NCBI RefSeq assembly: GCF_016597815.1
Contig: NZ_VCHA01000005.1
Location: 186,001 to 250,000 of the forward strand
Reading direction: 5' to 3'
Length of the DNA: 64,000 nt
Source: Marinobacter sp. DY40_1A1
GTDB lineage: Bacteria > Pseudomonadota > Gammaproteobacteria > Pseudomonadales > Oleiphilaceae
Shown here: one piece after another, positions 44,284 to 55,316 of the stretch
How the letters are laid out: the number at the start of each line of letters is the position of its first letter
Numbering within the stretch: the stretch's first letter is position 1
Position numbers and translations under genes: made by a program
Notes under the pieces: generated by a model
Seen by the model: the letters and a program-made list of their open reading frames with translations, nothing else
Databases searched by the model: none
What the model was told of the DNA's origin: nothing

Positions 44284-45084
44284 TCAGGCGGGTAGGCGAC
44301 CACGGAACGGGTGCAATACCTTGAGAACCTCCCGGAACAGCTTCGGGTTGGCAACTACGAGTTGTCGCGCCTTGTCTGTTGAGGGGTTGCCTGAAAAATC
44401 TGCGGTAAGAGCACCGGACTCCATTGCCAAGGCTACGCCAAGGTCGAGATCTGCTGCATCAGGGCGGAAGATAACGGCAGCATCAAGAAGGCCGGCCGAA
44501 ACCCGCGCTATATCAAGAACAACGCAGCCAGACGTGCGGAACATAGAGGAATTCTGGGCCAACACTGCGGCCATCTCGCCCCACAACAGCGGGTTCTCAC
44601 TATTGCGCGCCTGGTCAAGCAGGTTAGTTGCAAACGCAGCTTTTTCAGCATGCTTGACGTCAGATACCCGAACTCGGCGGCTGTTCAGTGCGGCGCCTCG
44701 GCCACGGCTGGCAGAGTATTCTTCGCCGGTGACAGGATTAACCAAAAGAAGGTTTTCCGTACGGTTGTTCTTCTTTTGGGCCAATGCCAGAGCGAACTCA
44801 GGGATGCCACGAAGGAAGTTTTCGCGTCCCAAAACCGGGAAAATATGCCAGCTTCGCTCGCTGGTTCCGGCATCTGATTCATTCAGAGGCGCAATGGTGT
44901 GATCTTTGTAGGCCTTTTCGAGTTGCTCTGCAAAGTTGTCATAAATGGATTGCTCAACCCGGTCCAACTGGAAGCGACGTTCGTCGTCGTCTTTTCCGGT
45001 AGGCTCCTGGCGCTCGAAGTGGGCTTTCAGGTAATCCGACCCTTGACGCGCGACGCGCAGGGCCATTTTAATAGCTGGTTGCAT
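44284..45084 (-). CDS. suhB: SuhB-family protein lacking catalytic aspartates
   Basis: 266 residues, full length for SuhB (inositol monophosphatase family). The fold is recognisable from ASRGRGAALNSRRVRVS near 130, DIARVSAGLLDA near 195 and VVANPKLFREVL near 245. The metal motif that should read DPLDGT reads FPVLGRE near residues 82-88, so two of the metal-binding aspartates are gone; the later aspartate near 212 may remain. Phosphatase activity is therefore unlikely. SuhB's essential role in rRNA antitermination with NusA does not need catalysis, which could explain the loss. It is divergent from trmJ, the usual position. Confidence 0.85.
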   Translation of the reverse strand: MQPAIKMALRVARQGSDYLKAHFERQEPTGKDDDERRFQLDRVEQSIYDNFAEQLEKAYKDHTIAPLNESDAGTSERSWHIFPVLGRENFLRGIPEFALALAQKKNNRTENLLLVNPVTGEEYSASRGRGAALNSRRVRVSDVKHAEKAAFATNLLDQARNSENPLLWGEMAAVLAQNSSMFRTSGCVVLDIARVSAGLLDAAVIFRPDAADLDLGVALAMESGALTADFSGNPSTDKARQLVVANPKLFREVLKVLHPFRGRLPA

Positions 45085-45267
45085 CTGTGTGATCGTTATC
45101 CGGGAGTGTGAAGGCCGGGTATGATAGCAAAAGATCCCCTTCGTTGTATGTTTTTTGACTCAGGAAAAGCACGGATGCTGCTTTGTCAGGGAATATCCGG
45201 AGCGCAGAAGGTATCTGGTTTCTGCTATCATTGCCGCCCTTAAATTTTAACCTCGGGCTAGTCACCA

Positions 45268-46131
45268 ATGCATAAGCCATCTCCGCCTCTGGAAGGGCCA
45301 GACGCGTTTCAGGATAAAATCCGAATTGTCCTGGTCGAGACCTCTCATTCCGGGAACATCGGGGCCGTCGCGCGGGCCATGAAAAACATGGGGTTGGCCA
45401 ATCTTTGGCTGGTTAATCCCAACTCTTTTCCTGATGAAGCCTCATACGCTCGAGCGGCCGGTGCGTCTGACATACTCGACAGAGCCCAGGTGGTGCCAAC
45501 CCTGGACAAAGCACTTGAAGACTGCATTGTTGTGATGGGTACCAGCGCCAGGGGTCGGAAAATTCCCTGGCCAGTATTGCCGCCACCAGAAGCCGCTGAG
45601 ATTGCTGCAGAGAAGAGCTTGTCAGGCCCCGTGGCGATGGTGTTTGGGCGTGAGAACCATGGACTGAGCAACGATGAGCTCCACCTGTGTCATTACCATA
45701 TTCATATTCCTACAAACCCGGATTACAGCTCGTTGAACCTGTCTATGGCGGTTCAGATTATGTGCTACGAATTGCGTATGCTTTTCTTGCGTAATCTTGA
45801 AGATGGCAAAGACAGCCCATACTTAAAGCCGATGTTGGCGCCAGGCGATGCTGGGTGGGATGTGCCGCCTGCCAAGGTGGGTGATGTGGAAGGTTTTTTT
45901 GGTCATCTTGAGCAGACGTTGCATGATGTGGATTTCCATCGTCGCGACAATCCCCGGCAATTGATGTCTCGCTTGCGCCGATTGTTCCAGCGGGCAAAAC
46001 TCGATCAGATGGAAATCAACATTCTCCGGGGCATTTTGAGTGCCGTTCAAAAAGCGGCAGGCGTATCCGGAAACTCCAATTCAACCAAGGCCAGTACAGA
46101 GCTGACCGGGCAGGATAATGGCCATGTTTAG
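45268..46131 (+). CDS. trmJ: tRNA (cytidine/uridine-2'-O)-methyltransferase TrmJ
   Basis: 287 residues. The SPOUT methyltransferase knot is clear: [23 protein letters not shown] near residues 20-42, [14 protein letters not shown] near 125, and the final knot [14 protein letters not shown] near 155. The C-terminal helix region mediates dimer contacts. It methylates position 32 of the tRNA anticodon loop. It overlaps cysE by 14 bases. Confidence 0.93.
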   Translation: MHKPSPPLEGPDAFQDKIRIVLVETSHSGNIGAVARAMKNMGLANLWLVNPNSFPDEASYARAAGASDILDRAQVVPTLDKALEDCIVVMGTSARGRKIPWPVLPPPEAAEIAAEKSLSGPVAMVFGRENHGLSNDELHLCHYHIHIPTNPDYSSLNLSMAVQIMCYELRMLFLRNLEDGKDSPYLKPMLAPGDAGWDVPPAKVGDVEGFFGHLEQTLHDVDFHRRDNPRQLMSRLRRLFQRAKLDQMEINILRGILSAVQKAAGVSGNSNSTKASTELTGQDNGHV

Positions 46132-46897
46132 GCATTTGCGAGAAGATATAAACAGTGTTTTTCATCGGGATCCTGCCGCCAGGAACACCTTTGAGGTACT
46201 CACCAATTACCCGGGGCTTCATGCTCTGCTAATTCACCGGTTCTCTCATTGGTTGTGGAATGCCGGGCTAAAATGGCTGGCTCGTACAATATCGACCTTG
46301 GCTCGATGGTTTACGGGTATAGAGATACATCCCGGCGCAACCATTGGCCGGCGCTTCTTCATTGACCATGGCATGGGTGTGGTAATAGGAGAAACAACAA
46401 TTATTGGCGACGATGTAACTCTGTACCAAGGGGTTACTCTCGGCGGAACAAGCTGGAATAAGGGTAAGCGGCATCCCACAATTGGCAATGGTGTGGTTGT
46501 TGGTGCAGGAGCCAAGATACTGGGGCCCTTTGAAGTAGGCGAGGGCGCCAAGGTTGGGTCTAACTCGGTGGTCACCAAGGCAGTTCCGGCTGGTGCGACT
46601 GTTGTTGGAATTCCCGGGCGAATTATCGTGAAGCAAAAAGCGGAAGACGATGCTCGCCGTAAGGTTATGGAAGAGCGCATGGGGTTCGATGCCTATGGCG
46701 TAACCGAGGAGATGCCGGACCCGGTGGCTCGCTCCATGCGAGCTCTATTGGATCACATGCATGCAGTGGATGATCGCATTGAGATCATGTGCAAGGCGCT
46801 GCGCAAAGTGAACAGCGAGTACCAGAACGGAGAGCTTCCGGTACTTGATGAAGGTGACTTTGATTGCGTGCGTGATGAAAGCGAGGAGCGCGGCTGA
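46118..46897 (+). CDS. cysE: serine O-acetyltransferase
   Basis: 259 residues. It acetylates serine for cysteine synthesis. The left-handed beta-helix hexapeptide repeats run from about 65 to 165 ([50 protein letters not shown]). The His/Asp catalytic pair is in FIDHGMG. It is placed next to iscR-iscS, which use cysteine sulfur. Confidence 0.92.
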   Translation: MAMFRHLREDINSVFHRDPAARNTFEVLTNYPGLHALLIHRFSHWLWNAGLKWLARTISTLARWFTGIEIHPGATIGRRFFIDHGMGVVIGETTIIGDDVTLYQGVTLGGTSWNKGKRHPTIGNGVVVGAGAKILGPFEVGEGAKVGSNSVVTKAVPAGATVVGIPGRIIVKQKAEDDARRKVMEERMGFDAYGVTEEMPDPVARSMRALLDHMHAVDDRIEIMCKALRKVNSEYQNGELPVLDEGDFDCVRDESEERG

Positions 46898-46930
46898 ATA
46901 CTTGACTGAATTACTTGGTCAATTCATACT
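46898..46930 (+). promoter_or_regulatory. iscR promoter with type 1 IscR-binding site
   Basis: TTGACT (46902-46907) and CATACT (46925-46930) are 17 bases apart. They overlap ATACTTGACTGAATTACT...GGTCAAT (46898-46923), which closely follows the type 1 IscR site of the E. coli isc promoter. [2Fe-2S]-IscR bound here would repress iscR-iscS. The site begins one base after the cysE stop. Confidence 0.72.
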
Positions 46931-46974
46931 CAGTCTCGCAAACTGAGATTCATTCCCATCATGGGGCTGATGCC

Positions 46975-47472
46975 ATGAAGTTGACTACTAAAGGCCGCTA
47001 CGCCGTTACGGCAATGCTGGATCTTGCTCTCCACGGGGGGCAGGGGCCGGTAACTCTAGCGGATATTTCAGCCCGTCAGGAAATATCGCTTTCCTATCTG
47101 GAGCAGCTGTTCTCACGTCTTCGCCGCCGGGAACTGGTGGTGAGTATACGTGGGCCCGGCGGTGGCTATCACCTTAGCCGCGGGGCGGCCAGTATTTACA
47201 TTGCCGAAGTAGTTGATGCGGTCAGTGAGTCCCTGGATACGACCCGTTGTGGTAATAAGGGCGACTGTCAGAATGGTGAAAAATGCCTGACGCACCATCT
47301 GTGGTCTGACTTGAGTGATCAGATTCATCAGTTTCTTAGCGGGATCAGTCTCGGGGATCTGATGCAACGACATGAAATCCGCCAGGTAGCGGACCGGCAG
47401 AATCGCCGTCAAGCCGAAGGCGATTCCGACACAATTAATACCGAGCGTCTGATAGATCAGGCGCCCGCCTGA
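46975..47472 (+). CDS. iscR: Fe-S cluster regulator IscR
   Basis: 165 residues from ATG at 46975 ([18 protein letters not shown]), the standard IscR start; the open frame extends 20 codons upstream through the promoter, which rules that out. An Rrf2-type winged helix occupies residues 1-80. The cluster ligands are present as [19 protein letters not shown] near 92-110 (three cysteines and the histidine). It represses its own operon when Fe-S supply is good. Only iscS follows it. Confidence 0.95.
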   Translation: MKLTTKGRYAVTAMLDLALHGGQGPVTLADISARQEISLSYLEQLFSRLRRRELVVSIRGPGGGYHLSRGAASIYIAEVVDAVSESLDTTRCGNKGDCQNGEKCLTHHLWSDLSDQIHQFLSGISLGDLMQRHEIRQVADRQNRRQAEGDSDTINTERLIDQAPA

Positions 47473-47490
47473 ATCAAGCCTCTGTATTTT

Positions 47491-48639
47491 ATGAAAAAGC
47501 CTGTTTACCTCGACTACGCGGCAACAACGCCCGTTGATCCCGCTGTTGCGGAAGAAATGATCAAATACCTGACGCCGGATGGTTTTTTTGGTAACCCGGC
47601 TTCCCGTTCCCACGGTTTTGGCTGGCAGGCTGAGGCGGCCGTTGAGGCTGCCCGAGGTCAGGTGGCTAGCCTGATTCATGCTGACCCTCGCGAAATTGTC
47701 TGGACTTCCGGAGCAACTGAATCGGACAACCTTGCAATTAAAGGTGCGGTAGCGGGCCGCGACAAAGCGCACATTATTACATCTGTGATTGAGCACAAGG
47801 CCGTTGTTGATACCTGTAAGTGGCTTGAAGCCCGTGGTGTTGAAGTTACCTGGCTGGAACCAGGAAGTGACGGTGTGATTCAGCCACAGCAAGTGTTTGA
47901 TGCGCTTAAGCCAGAAACCATTCTGGTTAGCCTGATGCTTGTGAACAATGAACTGGGGTGTGTAACAGATATCAGCACGATTGGGGCCGAGCTGCGAGCC
48001 CGCGGTGTTCTGTTTCACGTCGACGCGGCCCAAGCTGCTGGTAAGATCGCTGTTGATGTTGCCACTATGCCTGTCGATCTTATGTCTCTCTCGGGGCACA
48101 AGGTATACGGCCCCAAAGGTGTGGGCGCACTTTATGTGAGGCGCTCGCCGGATGTTCGCATTGAGGCTCAGATTCATGGTGGTGGCCATGAGCGGGGTAT
48201 GCGTTCGGGAACCTTGCCAACGCACCAGATTGTGGGCATGGGCAAAGCATTTGCAATCTCTGAGTTGGGTCTTGTGGATGAGATCCGCAAGCTGGAAGCC
48301 TTGCGTGCTGAGTTTCTTGGTGGTCTTGAAGGCTTGTCGGGGGTGTCGCTTAATGGCTCAGAGACGTGCCGTGTGCCGGGAATAATGAATCTTTCTTTTG
48401 AAGGCGTAGATGCAGAGTCTCTGATGCTCGGCCTTAGGCAACTGGCTGTTTCATCCGGATCGGCGTGCGCGTCTGCCACCATCGAGCCTTCTTATGTGCT
48501 TCGCGGTATAGGGTTGAGTGAAGAGTTGGCCCATCGCGCACTAAGGTTTTCCATCGGGCGCTTTACCACGTCAGAGGAAATTGCCTTTGCCAGCGCACAA
48601 ATTGTTGATGTTGTTACCCGCTTGCGCGCAGTGCGGTAG
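47491..48639 (+). CDS. iscS: cysteine desulfurase IscS, C-terminally shortened
   Basis: 382 residues against 404 in E. coli. The PLP-enzyme core is intact: [12 protein letters not shown] at the start, TSGATESDN near 70, PLP lysine in [12 protein letters not shown] near 203, and the sulfur-carrying cysteine in [19 protein letters not shown] near 325. The chain stops after [25 protein letters not shown] (outline), about 20 residues short, so the tail that contacts IscU in E. coli is missing. It frees sulfur from cysteine for Fe-S clusters and tRNA thiolation. No iscU, iscA, hscB, hscA or fdx follows. Confidence 0.92.
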   Translation: MKKPVYLDYAATTPVDPAVAEEMIKYLTPDGFFGNPASRSHGFGWQAEAAVEAARGQVASLIHADPREIVWTSGATESDNLAIKGAVAGRDKAHIITSVIEHKAVVDTCKWLEARGVEVTWLEPGSDGVIQPQQVFDALKPETILVSLMLVNNELGCVTDISTIGAELRARGVLFHVDAAQAAGKIAVDVATMPVDLMSLSGHKVYGPKGVGALYVRRSPDVRIEAQIHGGGHERGMRSGTLPTHQIVGMGKAFAISELGLVDEIRKLEALRAEFLGGLEGLSGVSLNGSETCRVPGIMNLSFEGVDAESLMLGLRQLAVSSGSACASATIEPSYVLRGIGLSEELAHRALRFSIGRFTTSEEIAFASAQIVDVVTRLRAVR

Positions 48640-48720
48640 GCAGTGGGCCTCTGACTGCGTATAATCGCAGGCCTGAAATTCACCCGTATTCCATAACCCA
48701 ATCCCTATAGGAGAAGTACC

Positions 48721-49149
48721 ATGGCTAATGAGCGCACGCTTTCCATCATCAAGCCCGATGCAGTTGCAAAAAATGTGATCGGTGAAATCTACAGCCGTTT
48801 TGAAAAAGCCGGCCTGAGCATCGTAGCGTCACGCATGATGCACCTTACCCAGGAGCAGGCTGAAGGCTTTTACGCTGAGCACAAAGAGCGTCCTTTCTTC
48901 AATGATCTGGTTGCGTTCATGACTTCTGGTCCTGTTGTGGTTCAGGCTCTGGAAGGCGAAGGCGCCATCCTGAAGAACCGCGACCTGATGGGTGCAACTA
49001 ACCCTAAAGAAGCTGACGCCGGTACGATCCGCGCTGACTTCGCTACATCTATTGATGCGAATGCGGTTCACGGTTCCGATTCTGCAGCTTCTGCAGAGCG
49101 TGAAATCGCTTACTTCTTCAGTGACAACGAAATCTGCCCGCGCGGCTGA
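48721..49149 (+). CDS. ndk: nucleoside diphosphate kinase
   Basis: 142 residues, full length. The phospho-histidine is in ANAVHGSDS near residue 117, with [12 protein letters not shown] at the start and [16 protein letters not shown] near 57. It balances nucleoside triphosphates. A TATAAT at 48660-48665 suggests its own promoter. In related bacteria the complete isc operon lies between iscS and this gene. Confidence 0.96.
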   Translation: MANERTLSIIKPDAVAKNVIGEIYSRFEKAGLSIVASRMMHLTQEQAEGFYAEHKERPFFNDLVAFMTSGPVVVQALEGEGAILKNRDLMGATNPKEADAGTIRADFATSIDANAVHGSDSAASAEREIAYFFSDNEICPRG

Positions 49150-49211
49150 TTTTGTTGGTCGGGGGCTGCCATTGGTGGTCCCCGCATTGATTATCTGATC
49201 GAGGTTATAGA

Positions 49212-50324
49212 ATGACAGCTGCTGCTGAAAAGACCAATCTGCTGGGAATGCCGAAAGCCAAGCTTGAAGCTTTCTTTGAATCCCTGGGGGAGAAGCGTTT
49301 TCGCGCTACTCAAATGCTCCAGTGGATGCATCAGCGGGGTGTGGATGACTTCGATCAAATGACCAATGTGAGCAAATCCCTGCGGGAAAAGCTCAAGGAA
49401 ATAGCTGTGATTCGCGGCCCGGAAGTTGTCTACGACGAAACGTCGAAAGACGGCACCCGCAAGTGGGTCATGCGTATGGATAACGGCAACAGTGTAGAAA
49501 CTGTTCTCATACCCGACGGCGAAAGAGGCACCTTGTGTGTGTCTTCGCAAATCGGCTGCACCCTTGATTGCACCTTTTGCTCAACGGGCAAGCGGGGTTT
49601 TAACAGAAACCTGACGGCTGCCGAGATTATCGGGCAGGTGTGGGTGGCGCGCAAAGCTTTCATGCCGTTTGAGCCAGGTCCGGATCGGCCAATTACCAAC
49701 GTTGTCATGATGGGGATGGGGGAGCCCCTGATGAATTTCGACAACGTGGTGGATGCAATGAATCTGATGATGGAGGATCTCGCTTATGGGATCTCCAAGC
49801 GTCGGGTTACCCTGAGTACTTCTGGTGTGGTTCCGGGCATTGATAAACTGGCAGAAGTTACCGATGTTTCACTGGCCATTTCCCTGCATGCGCCCAATGA
49901 TGAACTGAGAAATAAACTGGTCCCGCTTAACAAGAAGTACCCGATTGCGGAACTTCTGGCGGCCACTAAAAGGTATTTCAGCCGTCTTCCTGACAAGCGC
50001 AAAGCCACCATTGAATACACGGTTATTGAAGGCATGAATGATAAGCCAGAGCATGCTCACGAACTGGCGGAGTTGCTGCGGGATATTCCCTGCAAGATCA
50101 ACCTTATTCCCTTTAACCCGTTCCCGGAAAGCGACTTCCGTCGGCCTAGCATGAACGCTACCCGGCGTTTTCAGGCTGTTCTTAACGAGGCAGGCTACAT
50201 CGCAACCATCAGAACAACTCGCGGCGATGATATTGATGCTGCATGTGGTCAGCTTGTCGGGCAGGTAGAAGATCGTACCCGTAGAAGCCAACGATACATC
50301 AATGTTCAGCAGGTGAATTCCTGA
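49212..50324 (+). CDS. rlmN: 23S rRNA/tRNA adenine C2-methyltransferase RlmN
   Basis: 370 residues of the radical-SAM superfamily. The cluster motif [19 protein letters not shown] is near residue 117, [12 protein letters not shown] near 175 and the [21 protein letters not shown] region near 220. The methyl-carrying cysteine is expected near residue 345 in IDAACGQL. It methylates A2503 of 23S rRNA and A37 of tRNAs. As a 4Fe-4S enzyme it depends on Fe-S assembly encoded elsewhere. Confidence 0.95.
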   Translation: MTAAAEKTNLLGMPKAKLEAFFESLGEKRFRATQMLQWMHQRGVDDFDQMTNVSKSLREKLKEIAVIRGPEVVYDETSKDGTRKWVMRMDNGNSVETVLIPDGERGTLCVSSQIGCTLDCTFCSTGKRGFNRNLTAAEIIGQVWVARKAFMPFEPGPDRPITNVVMMGMGEPLMNFDNVVDAMNLMMEDLAYGISKRRVTLSTSGVVPGIDKLAEVTDVSLAISLHAPNDELRNKLVPLNKKYPIAELLAATKRYFSRLPDKRKATIEYTVIEGMNDKPEHAHELAELLRDIPCKINLIPFNPFPESDFRRPSMNATRRFQAVLNEAGYIATIRTTRGDDIDAACGQLVGQVEDRTRRSQRYINVQQVNS

Positions 50325-50364
50325 AAGGACGCTTGCAGTGCTTAACCCGCGAGGAACGCATTCT

Positions 50365-51165
50365 ATGGCTAAAAAATTGCTAAATGGACGTTGTTCTGCA
50401 GCAGCCTTGTTGGTTGCTCTGTTAGTCACCGGATGTGTCACCACAACCGATAACCGTTTTTCCCGAGAAGCGGATCGTCAAAAAGCTGTTGATAATTATG
50501 TTGAGCTTGCTTCAGCCTATATTGGCCAAGGTAATATCGAGCGTGCGCGACATCACCTGGATCGTGCTCTCGAAATAGAACCGAATAGCCCTCAGGCCCT
50601 TGCCGCTCTAGGATTGATTTATAATGCTGATGGCGAGTCAGAGTTGGCCGAAGAGAACTTCAAAAAAGCAATCTCCAAGGACTCAGGGTACACGCGCGCA
50701 AGAGTGTATTATGGCGCCTTTCTGTACTCCAAGCAGCGGTTTGCTGAGGCGCGCGATCAGTTTAGTGCAGCGTCCAGAGATACGAGTTACAAAGATCGTG
50801 GGTCTGTTTTTTACAACCTGGGCATGACACAGGAGCGCCTTGGAGAGCAGGACGATGCAATCGTTTCCTATCGTCGCGCGTCGGAGCTTACCCGTGGCGA
50901 CGCCCGCTCGTTGCTTTCGCTCTCCCGGGTGATGGTTGAATCGGGCGATGTGGCCGGGGCCAAGCGCTATTACGACCGCCTTTTGTTGATCATGCAGCGT
51001 AACCTGAATTTGCAGCATTCGCCCGAGAGTCTTTTTACGGGTATTCGTATTGCGCGTTATTCCGGGGATCGTAATCAGGAAGCCAGCCTGGCTTTGCAGT
51101 TAAAGAACAAATACCCGGAGTCGGTAGAGTACCAACAATACAAGGCATTGATTGCAAATGACTAG
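50365..51165 (+). CDS. pilF: type IV pilus biogenesis lipoprotein PilF
   Basis: 266 residues from ATG at 50365 (GAGGAA upstream); an alternative GTG nine codons earlier is in frame. A lipoprotein signal ends LLVTGC near residue 24. About six TPR repeats follow (YVELASAYIGQGNIERARHHLDRALEIEPNSP region and onward). PilF pilots the PilQ secretin to the outer membrane. Its stop overlaps the rodZ start by eight bases. Confidence 0.92.
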   Translation: MAKKLLNGRCSAAALLVALLVTGCVTTTDNRFSREADRQKAVDNYVELASAYIGQGNIERARHHLDRALEIEPNSPQALAALGLIYNADGESELAEENFKKAISKDSGYTRARVYYGAFLYSKQRFAEARDQFSAASRDTSYKDRGSVFYNLGMTQERLGEQDDAIVSYRRASELTRGDARSLLSLSRVMVESGDVAGAKRYYDRLLLIMQRNLNLQHSPESLFTGIRIARYSGDRNQEASLALQLKNKYPESVEYQQYKALIAND

Positions 51166-52129
51166 TGATGACTCCCAACAAAATGCAGCGAAAGAAGCCG
51201 TTGGCCAGCAACTGAAGCGGGCTCGGGAAAAGCAGGGGCTGAGCATTGCCCAAATTGCCGACGCCCAGCATTTGAGGAATGGCGTTGTTCAGGCTATTGA
51301 GAACGGCGACTATGCGCAAATCGACAGTGAGTTGTTCCTTAAGGGTTATGTTCGGGCCTATGCGAAGCAGGTGGGCCTGGACGCTGACGCCATTATTGCA
51401 GACCTCAATGTTGAGCTTGAGCCGGCACGAATCCAAAAAGCACGGGAAATGGAAGCCAACCCGTTAATTGATATTGAGCGCCGGAGGCGGAGAAAGCGCC
51501 GCATCGCCAAGCTTTTCTTGCTGATTGTGGCAATCGTGGCAATGGGTGCCCTGATCGTTACATTTGTTGTGCCGAAGTTTACTGCTGGCCAAGCAGACGC
51601 GGAGCTTCCTGCTTCAACTGATATTATGGCCCAGCCTGATGACGCGGTGCCGGAAGATGAGGTCAGCCTGCCTGTCGAGCCCAGCGGTGATGATGCTGGC
51701 AGTGGAGAAGGCGTGACGGATTCTGGCTATCTCGACGAAGCCAATGCGGAAGGATCGGAGGTCTTCGATAGTCAGGCTGAGCAGGTTGTCGAGCCTGAAG
51801 TGACGGGCCAGATACCCGCTGTGGCTCAAACCATAGAACCTGCTCTGGTACAGGTGCCGGTCAGCGATGAAACTGGTCCTGTGTCGGGGATGCTGGAAAT
51901 TGCGTTCACGGGTGATTGCTGGGTGCAGGTACGTGATGCCAGTGGAAACCGTTTGGCGAGTTCCCTTCAGCGAGCGGGCGATACACTGCAGGTGTCTGGC
52001 AAAGCCCCTTTGAAGGTTGTTATTGGCGCTGTCAGCACCGTCGATAGCATTCGCTTCCAGGGAGAGACTGTAGACATAAGGGACTTTCCAGTAGTGAACA
52101 ACCGTTCTGAGTTCACGCTGACTATCTGA
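51158..52129 (+). CDS. rodZ: cytoskeletal adaptor RodZ
   Basis: 323 residues. The N-terminal helix-turn-helix domain contains [20 protein letters not shown] near 14-34. A basic run ([10 protein letters not shown]) precedes one membrane segment near 118-140. An acidic linker and a C-terminal DUF4115-type domain follow ([20 protein letters not shown] near 245). It anchors MreB in the membrane and sets rod shape. The start overlaps pilF. Confidence 0.9.
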   Translation: MTSDDSQQNAAKEAVGQQLKRAREKQGLSIAQIADAQHLRNGVVQAIENGDYAQIDSELFLKGYVRAYAKQVGLDADAIIADLNVELEPARIQKAREMEANPLIDIERRRRRKRRIAKLFLLIVAIVAMGALIVTFVVPKFTAGQADAELPASTDIMAQPDDAVPEDEVSLPVEPSGDDAGSGEGVTDSGYLDEANAEGSEVFDSQAEQVVEPEVTGQIPAVAQTIEPALVQVPVSDETGPVSGMLEIAFTGDCWVQVRDASGNRLASSLQRAGDTLQVSGKAPLKVVIGAVSTVDSIRFQGETVDIRDFPVVNNRSEFTLTI

Positions 52130-52166
52130 ACATCTTTTTGCACTTATCTATATCGGTCGTAAGCAC

Positions 52167-53285
52167 ATGAAACACGAATCCCCGATCAAAAGACGCAAAT
52201 CCCGCCAAATCATGGTTGGGGACGTTCCCGTTGGTGGCGATGCACCCATAGCCGTCCAGAGCATGACCAACACCAATACATGCGATGTTGACGCAACGGT
52301 GGGTCAGATTACTGCGCTGCAGGATGCAGGTGCCGACATTGTCCGGGTATCTGTGCCCTCAATGGAGGCTGCCGATGCCTTCGGAAAGATTCGCGAGCGG
52401 GTGTCCCTGCCGTTGGTTGCAGATATCCATTTTGATCATAAAATAGCGCTGCGGGTTGCCGAGCTTGGTGTGGATTGCTTGCGTATCAATCCTGGCAATA
52501 TTGGTCGTGACGACCGGGTGAGTGCTGTCATCAGTGCCTGCCGTGATCGCAACATACCTATGCGTATCGGCGTTAATGCCGGGTCACTTGAAAAAGAACT
52601 TCAGCGCAAATACGGCGAACCCACGGCGGACGCCTTGGTTGAGTCGGCCATGCGCCATATCGATATTCTTGATCGGCATGATTTCCAGAACTTCAAAGTG
52701 AGCCTGAAAGCCTCGGAAGTGTTCATGACGGTGGAAGCCTACCGCAAGATCGCGACCCAGATCGATCAGCCGCTTCACCTCGGCATCACCGAGGCAGGTG
52801 GGCTCCGGTCTGGCACGGTTAAATCATCTATCGGCCTTGGCATGCTGTTGATGGATGGCATAGGCGATACTATCAGGGTGTCGCTGGCCGCAGACCCGGT
52901 CCAGGAAATCAAAGTCGGTTTCGATATTCTCAAAAGTCTTCGCTTGCGTAGTCGGGGCATTAACTTTATTGCATGCCCAAGCTGCTCCCGCCAGAACTTC
53001 GACGTTATTCAAACCATGAACGATCTCGAAGTACGCCTCGAAGACGTAAATGAATCCCTGGATGTCGCCATCATCGGCTGCATTGTTAACGGCCCCGGTG
53101 AAGCCAAAGTGGCGGATATCGGTTTGACGGGAGGTAGCCCCAAAAACCTGTTTTACAGGGCGGGAAAGCCAAACCAGAAGCTTGATAATGCCAATCTTAC
53201 TGACGATCTTGAACGGCTGATTCGTGAAGAAATCGCCCGGAAGAAGGAACAGGAAGATGCCATTATTGCGCGCACGGGCAAGTGA
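52167..53285 (+). CDS. ispG: 4-hydroxy-3-methylbut-2-enyl diphosphate synthase IspG
   Basis: 372 residues, the two-domain proteobacterial form. The TIM barrel includes [15 protein letters not shown] near 22-36, and the Fe-S domain has [11 protein letters not shown] near 270 and [11 protein letters not shown] near 308, giving the three cysteine ligands. It reduces methylerythritol cyclodiphosphate in isoprenoid synthesis. It lies between rodZ and hisS as usual. Confidence 0.96.
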   Translation: MKHESPIKRRKSRQIMVGDVPVGGDAPIAVQSMTNTNTCDVDATVGQITALQDAGADIVRVSVPSMEAADAFGKIRERVSLPLVADIHFDHKIALRVAELGVDCLRINPGNIGRDDRVSAVISACRDRNIPMRIGVNAGSLEKELQRKYGEPTADALVESAMRHIDILDRHDFQNFKVSLKASEVFMTVEAYRKIATQIDQPLHLGITEAGGLRSGTVKSSIGLGMLLMDGIGDTIRVSLAADPVQEIKVGFDILKSLRLRSRGINFIACPSCSRQNFDVIQTMNDLEVRLEDVNESLDVAIIGCIVNGPGEAKVADIGLTGGSPKNLFYRAGKPNQKLDNANLTDDLERLIREEIARKKEQEDAIIARTGK

Positions 53286-53326
53286 TCGAGCGGGCACGAT
53301 TTTCCAGCAGGAATTAAGGGTTTACA

Positions 53327-54607
53327 TTGGCTAAGATTCAGGCAATACGCGGGATGAATGATATCCTGCCAGAACAGACACCCATCTGGCAGTTCGTTGA
53401 GTCCACCGCGCGCAGAGTGCTCCGGCAATATGGCTATCAGGAAATCCGGATGCCTATTGTCGAGCAGACAGATTTATTTAAACGCTCTATTGGTGAAGTT
53501 ACAGACATCGTCGAAAAGGAAATGTATACCTTTGACGATCGTAACGGCGATAGCCTGACGCTTCGGCCTGAAGGAACAGCCGGGTGTGTTCGCGCTGCTG
53601 AAGAGCACGGTCTGTTGTTCAACCAGACCCGGCGGTTGTGGTATACCGGGCCGATGTTCCGGCATGAGCGGCCACAAAAAGGACGCTATCGCCAGTTCCA
53701 TCAAATTGGCGTTGAGTGCTTCGGTATTCAGGGGCCGGACATTGATGCAGAACTGTTGATTCTTACTGCCAGGCTCTGGCAGGAACTGGGTCTTACAGAT
53801 CATGCTCGTCTGGAAATTAACTCAATCGGGTCATCTGCTGCTCGCAAAGAGTTTCGTGGGGCATTGGTTGAATACCTCACGCAATACAAATCAGAGCTTG
53901 ATGAGGACAGCCAGCGACGGCTCGATACAAATCCGCTGCGCATTCTGGACACCAAAGACCCGGGCACCCGCAAGTTGCTTGCCGATGCACCGCGTCTGGA
54001 AGACTACCTTGATGCAGAATCACGTGAGCATTTCGGGCGGCTAAAAGAGCTATTGGATGCTGCTGGCATCGCCTACACCGTTAATCCAGCCCTGGTTCGT
54101 GGGCTCGATTATTACGGGAAAACTGTTTTTGAGTGGGTTACCGAGAGCCTTGGTGCCCAGGGAACTATCTGTGCAGGCGGTCGGTACGATGGCCTGGTAG
54201 AGCAGCTTGGCGGCAAGTCGACGACTGCTGTCGGTTTCGCCATGGGGCTGGAACGTCTCATTCTGCTGCTGGATACCCTGGGGCTTGTACCCGAAGAGGC
54301 AAACAGCAATGCAGATGTGTATGTAACTGCTATGGGTGATGCAGCAATAGCACCTGCGATGGCGCTGGCAGAAACCCTGCGCAATCAACTCGATGGTCGG
54401 GTTGTAATCAGTCATTGTGGCGGTGGCAGCTTCAAAAGCCAGATGAAAAAAGCAGACAAAAGTGGCGCTCGGTATGCAGTGATTCTGGGCGACAATGAAA
54501 TTGAGAATGCAACGGCAGGTCTCAAGCCGCTGCGTTCCGATGAAGAACAAAGCAGTGTGGCACAGAGTGATCTTGCAGCGGTGCTGGCGAAAGCCTTGGC
54601 GAACTGA
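53327..54607 (+). CDS. hisS: histidyl-tRNA synthetase
   Basis: 426 residues, starting at TTG (53327) with AAGGG six bases upstream; no ATG precedes [14 protein letters not shown] closely. Class II motifs: motif 2 [22 protein letters not shown] near 103-125, histidine motif [15 protein letters not shown] near 258, and motif 3 [15 protein letters not shown] near 308. The C-terminal anticodon-binding domain covers the last 100 residues. Confidence 0.96.
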   Translation: MAKIQAIRGMNDILPEQTPIWQFVESTARRVLRQYGYQEIRMPIVEQTDLFKRSIGEVTDIVEKEMYTFDDRNGDSLTLRPEGTAGCVRAAEEHGLLFNQTRRLWYTGPMFRHERPQKGRYRQFHQIGVECFGIQGPDIDAELLILTARLWQELGLTDHARLEINSIGSSAARKEFRGALVEYLTQYKSELDEDSQRRLDTNPLRILDTKDPGTRKLLADAPRLEDYLDAESREHFGRLKELLDAAGIAYTVNPALVRGLDYYGKTVFEWVTESLGAQGTICAGGRYDGLVEQLGGKSTTAVGFAMGLERLILLLDTLGLVPEEANSNADVYVTAMGDAAIAPAMALAETLRNQLDGRVVISHCGGGSFKSQMKKADKSGARYAVILGDNEIENATAGLKPLRSDEEQSSVAQSDLAAVLAKALAN

Positions 54608-54650
54608 ATTCGTACCAATATAAAAGTAATAAACCATTACAGGAGTCATC

Positions 54651-55316
54651 ATGGCGGAATTGCGCACCGAAGAAGAACAGGTTCAGGCGATCAAGGACTG
54701 GTGGAAGAAAAATGGCAGTTCTCTGCTCATTGGTATCGGTGCCGCCCTTGCGATTGTGTTCGGCTGGCAGGCTTGGCAGAACCATCAGGAGCAACAGCGA
54801 GCCGAAGCTGCCAACCAGTTCGCCACACTGTTGAACGCGTTCGGTAATCAGACGGATGAGACTGCCAGTGAAACCGTTGCGTTTGTGGCTAACACATTGC
54901 GCGAAGATCATGCCGGAAGCGCGTATGCCGTATATGGCAATCTGATTCTGGCTCGTCAGCAACTGGTTGAAGACCAGGATGCAGAAGCAGCCGTTGCGTC
55001 TCTTGAGTGGGCTCTGGAAAAAGCCGGTGACCATAAAGCACTGGCGCTTGTGGTTCGCAATCGCCTGGCTCGCGCTCAGTTCTCTGCCGAGCGTTATGAT
55101 GATGCGCTGGCGACCATTGATGGCGCAGGGAATGCGGAAAGTGCCGATGCGTTTGCTGCAATTTTCTCTGAATTGCGTGGAGATATTCTTTTGGCAAAGG
55201 GTGACAAGAAAGGTGCGCTTGACGCTTATCTGGCGGCCCGTGAACAAAGCCAGCAAGGCCGCAGCGGTATTTTGGAGCTCAAGCTTTCTGATCTTGGCGT
55301 TGGAGAGGAGGCCTGA
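54651..55316 (+). CDS. yfgM: YfgM-like ancillary SecYEG protein
   Basis: 221 residues. A short cytoplasmic N-terminus (ELRTEEEQVQAIKDWWKKNG) precedes one membrane segment at about 23-40, and a periplasmic TPR-like domain makes up the rest. YfgM works with PpiD at the Sec translocon and affects envelope stress signalling. The stop overlaps the bamB start (TGATG). ATG at 54651 has ACAGGAG upstream. Confidence 0.9.
   Translation: MAELRTEEEQVQAIKDWWKKNGSSLLIGIGAALAIVFGWQAWQNHQEQQRAEAANQFATLLNAFGNQTDETASETVAFVANTLREDHAGSAYAVYGNLILARQQLVEDQDAEAAVASLEWALEKAGDHKALALVVRNRLARAQFSAERYDDALATIDGAGNAESADAFAAIFSELRGDILLAKGDKKGALDAYLAAREQSQQGRSGILELKLSDLGVGEEA

Noticed and set aside
48600..48720. IscS shortening caused by a recent frameshift
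   Set aside because: The bases after the stop do not encode the missing tail in any frame, so this is a settled deletion rather than a sequencing error.
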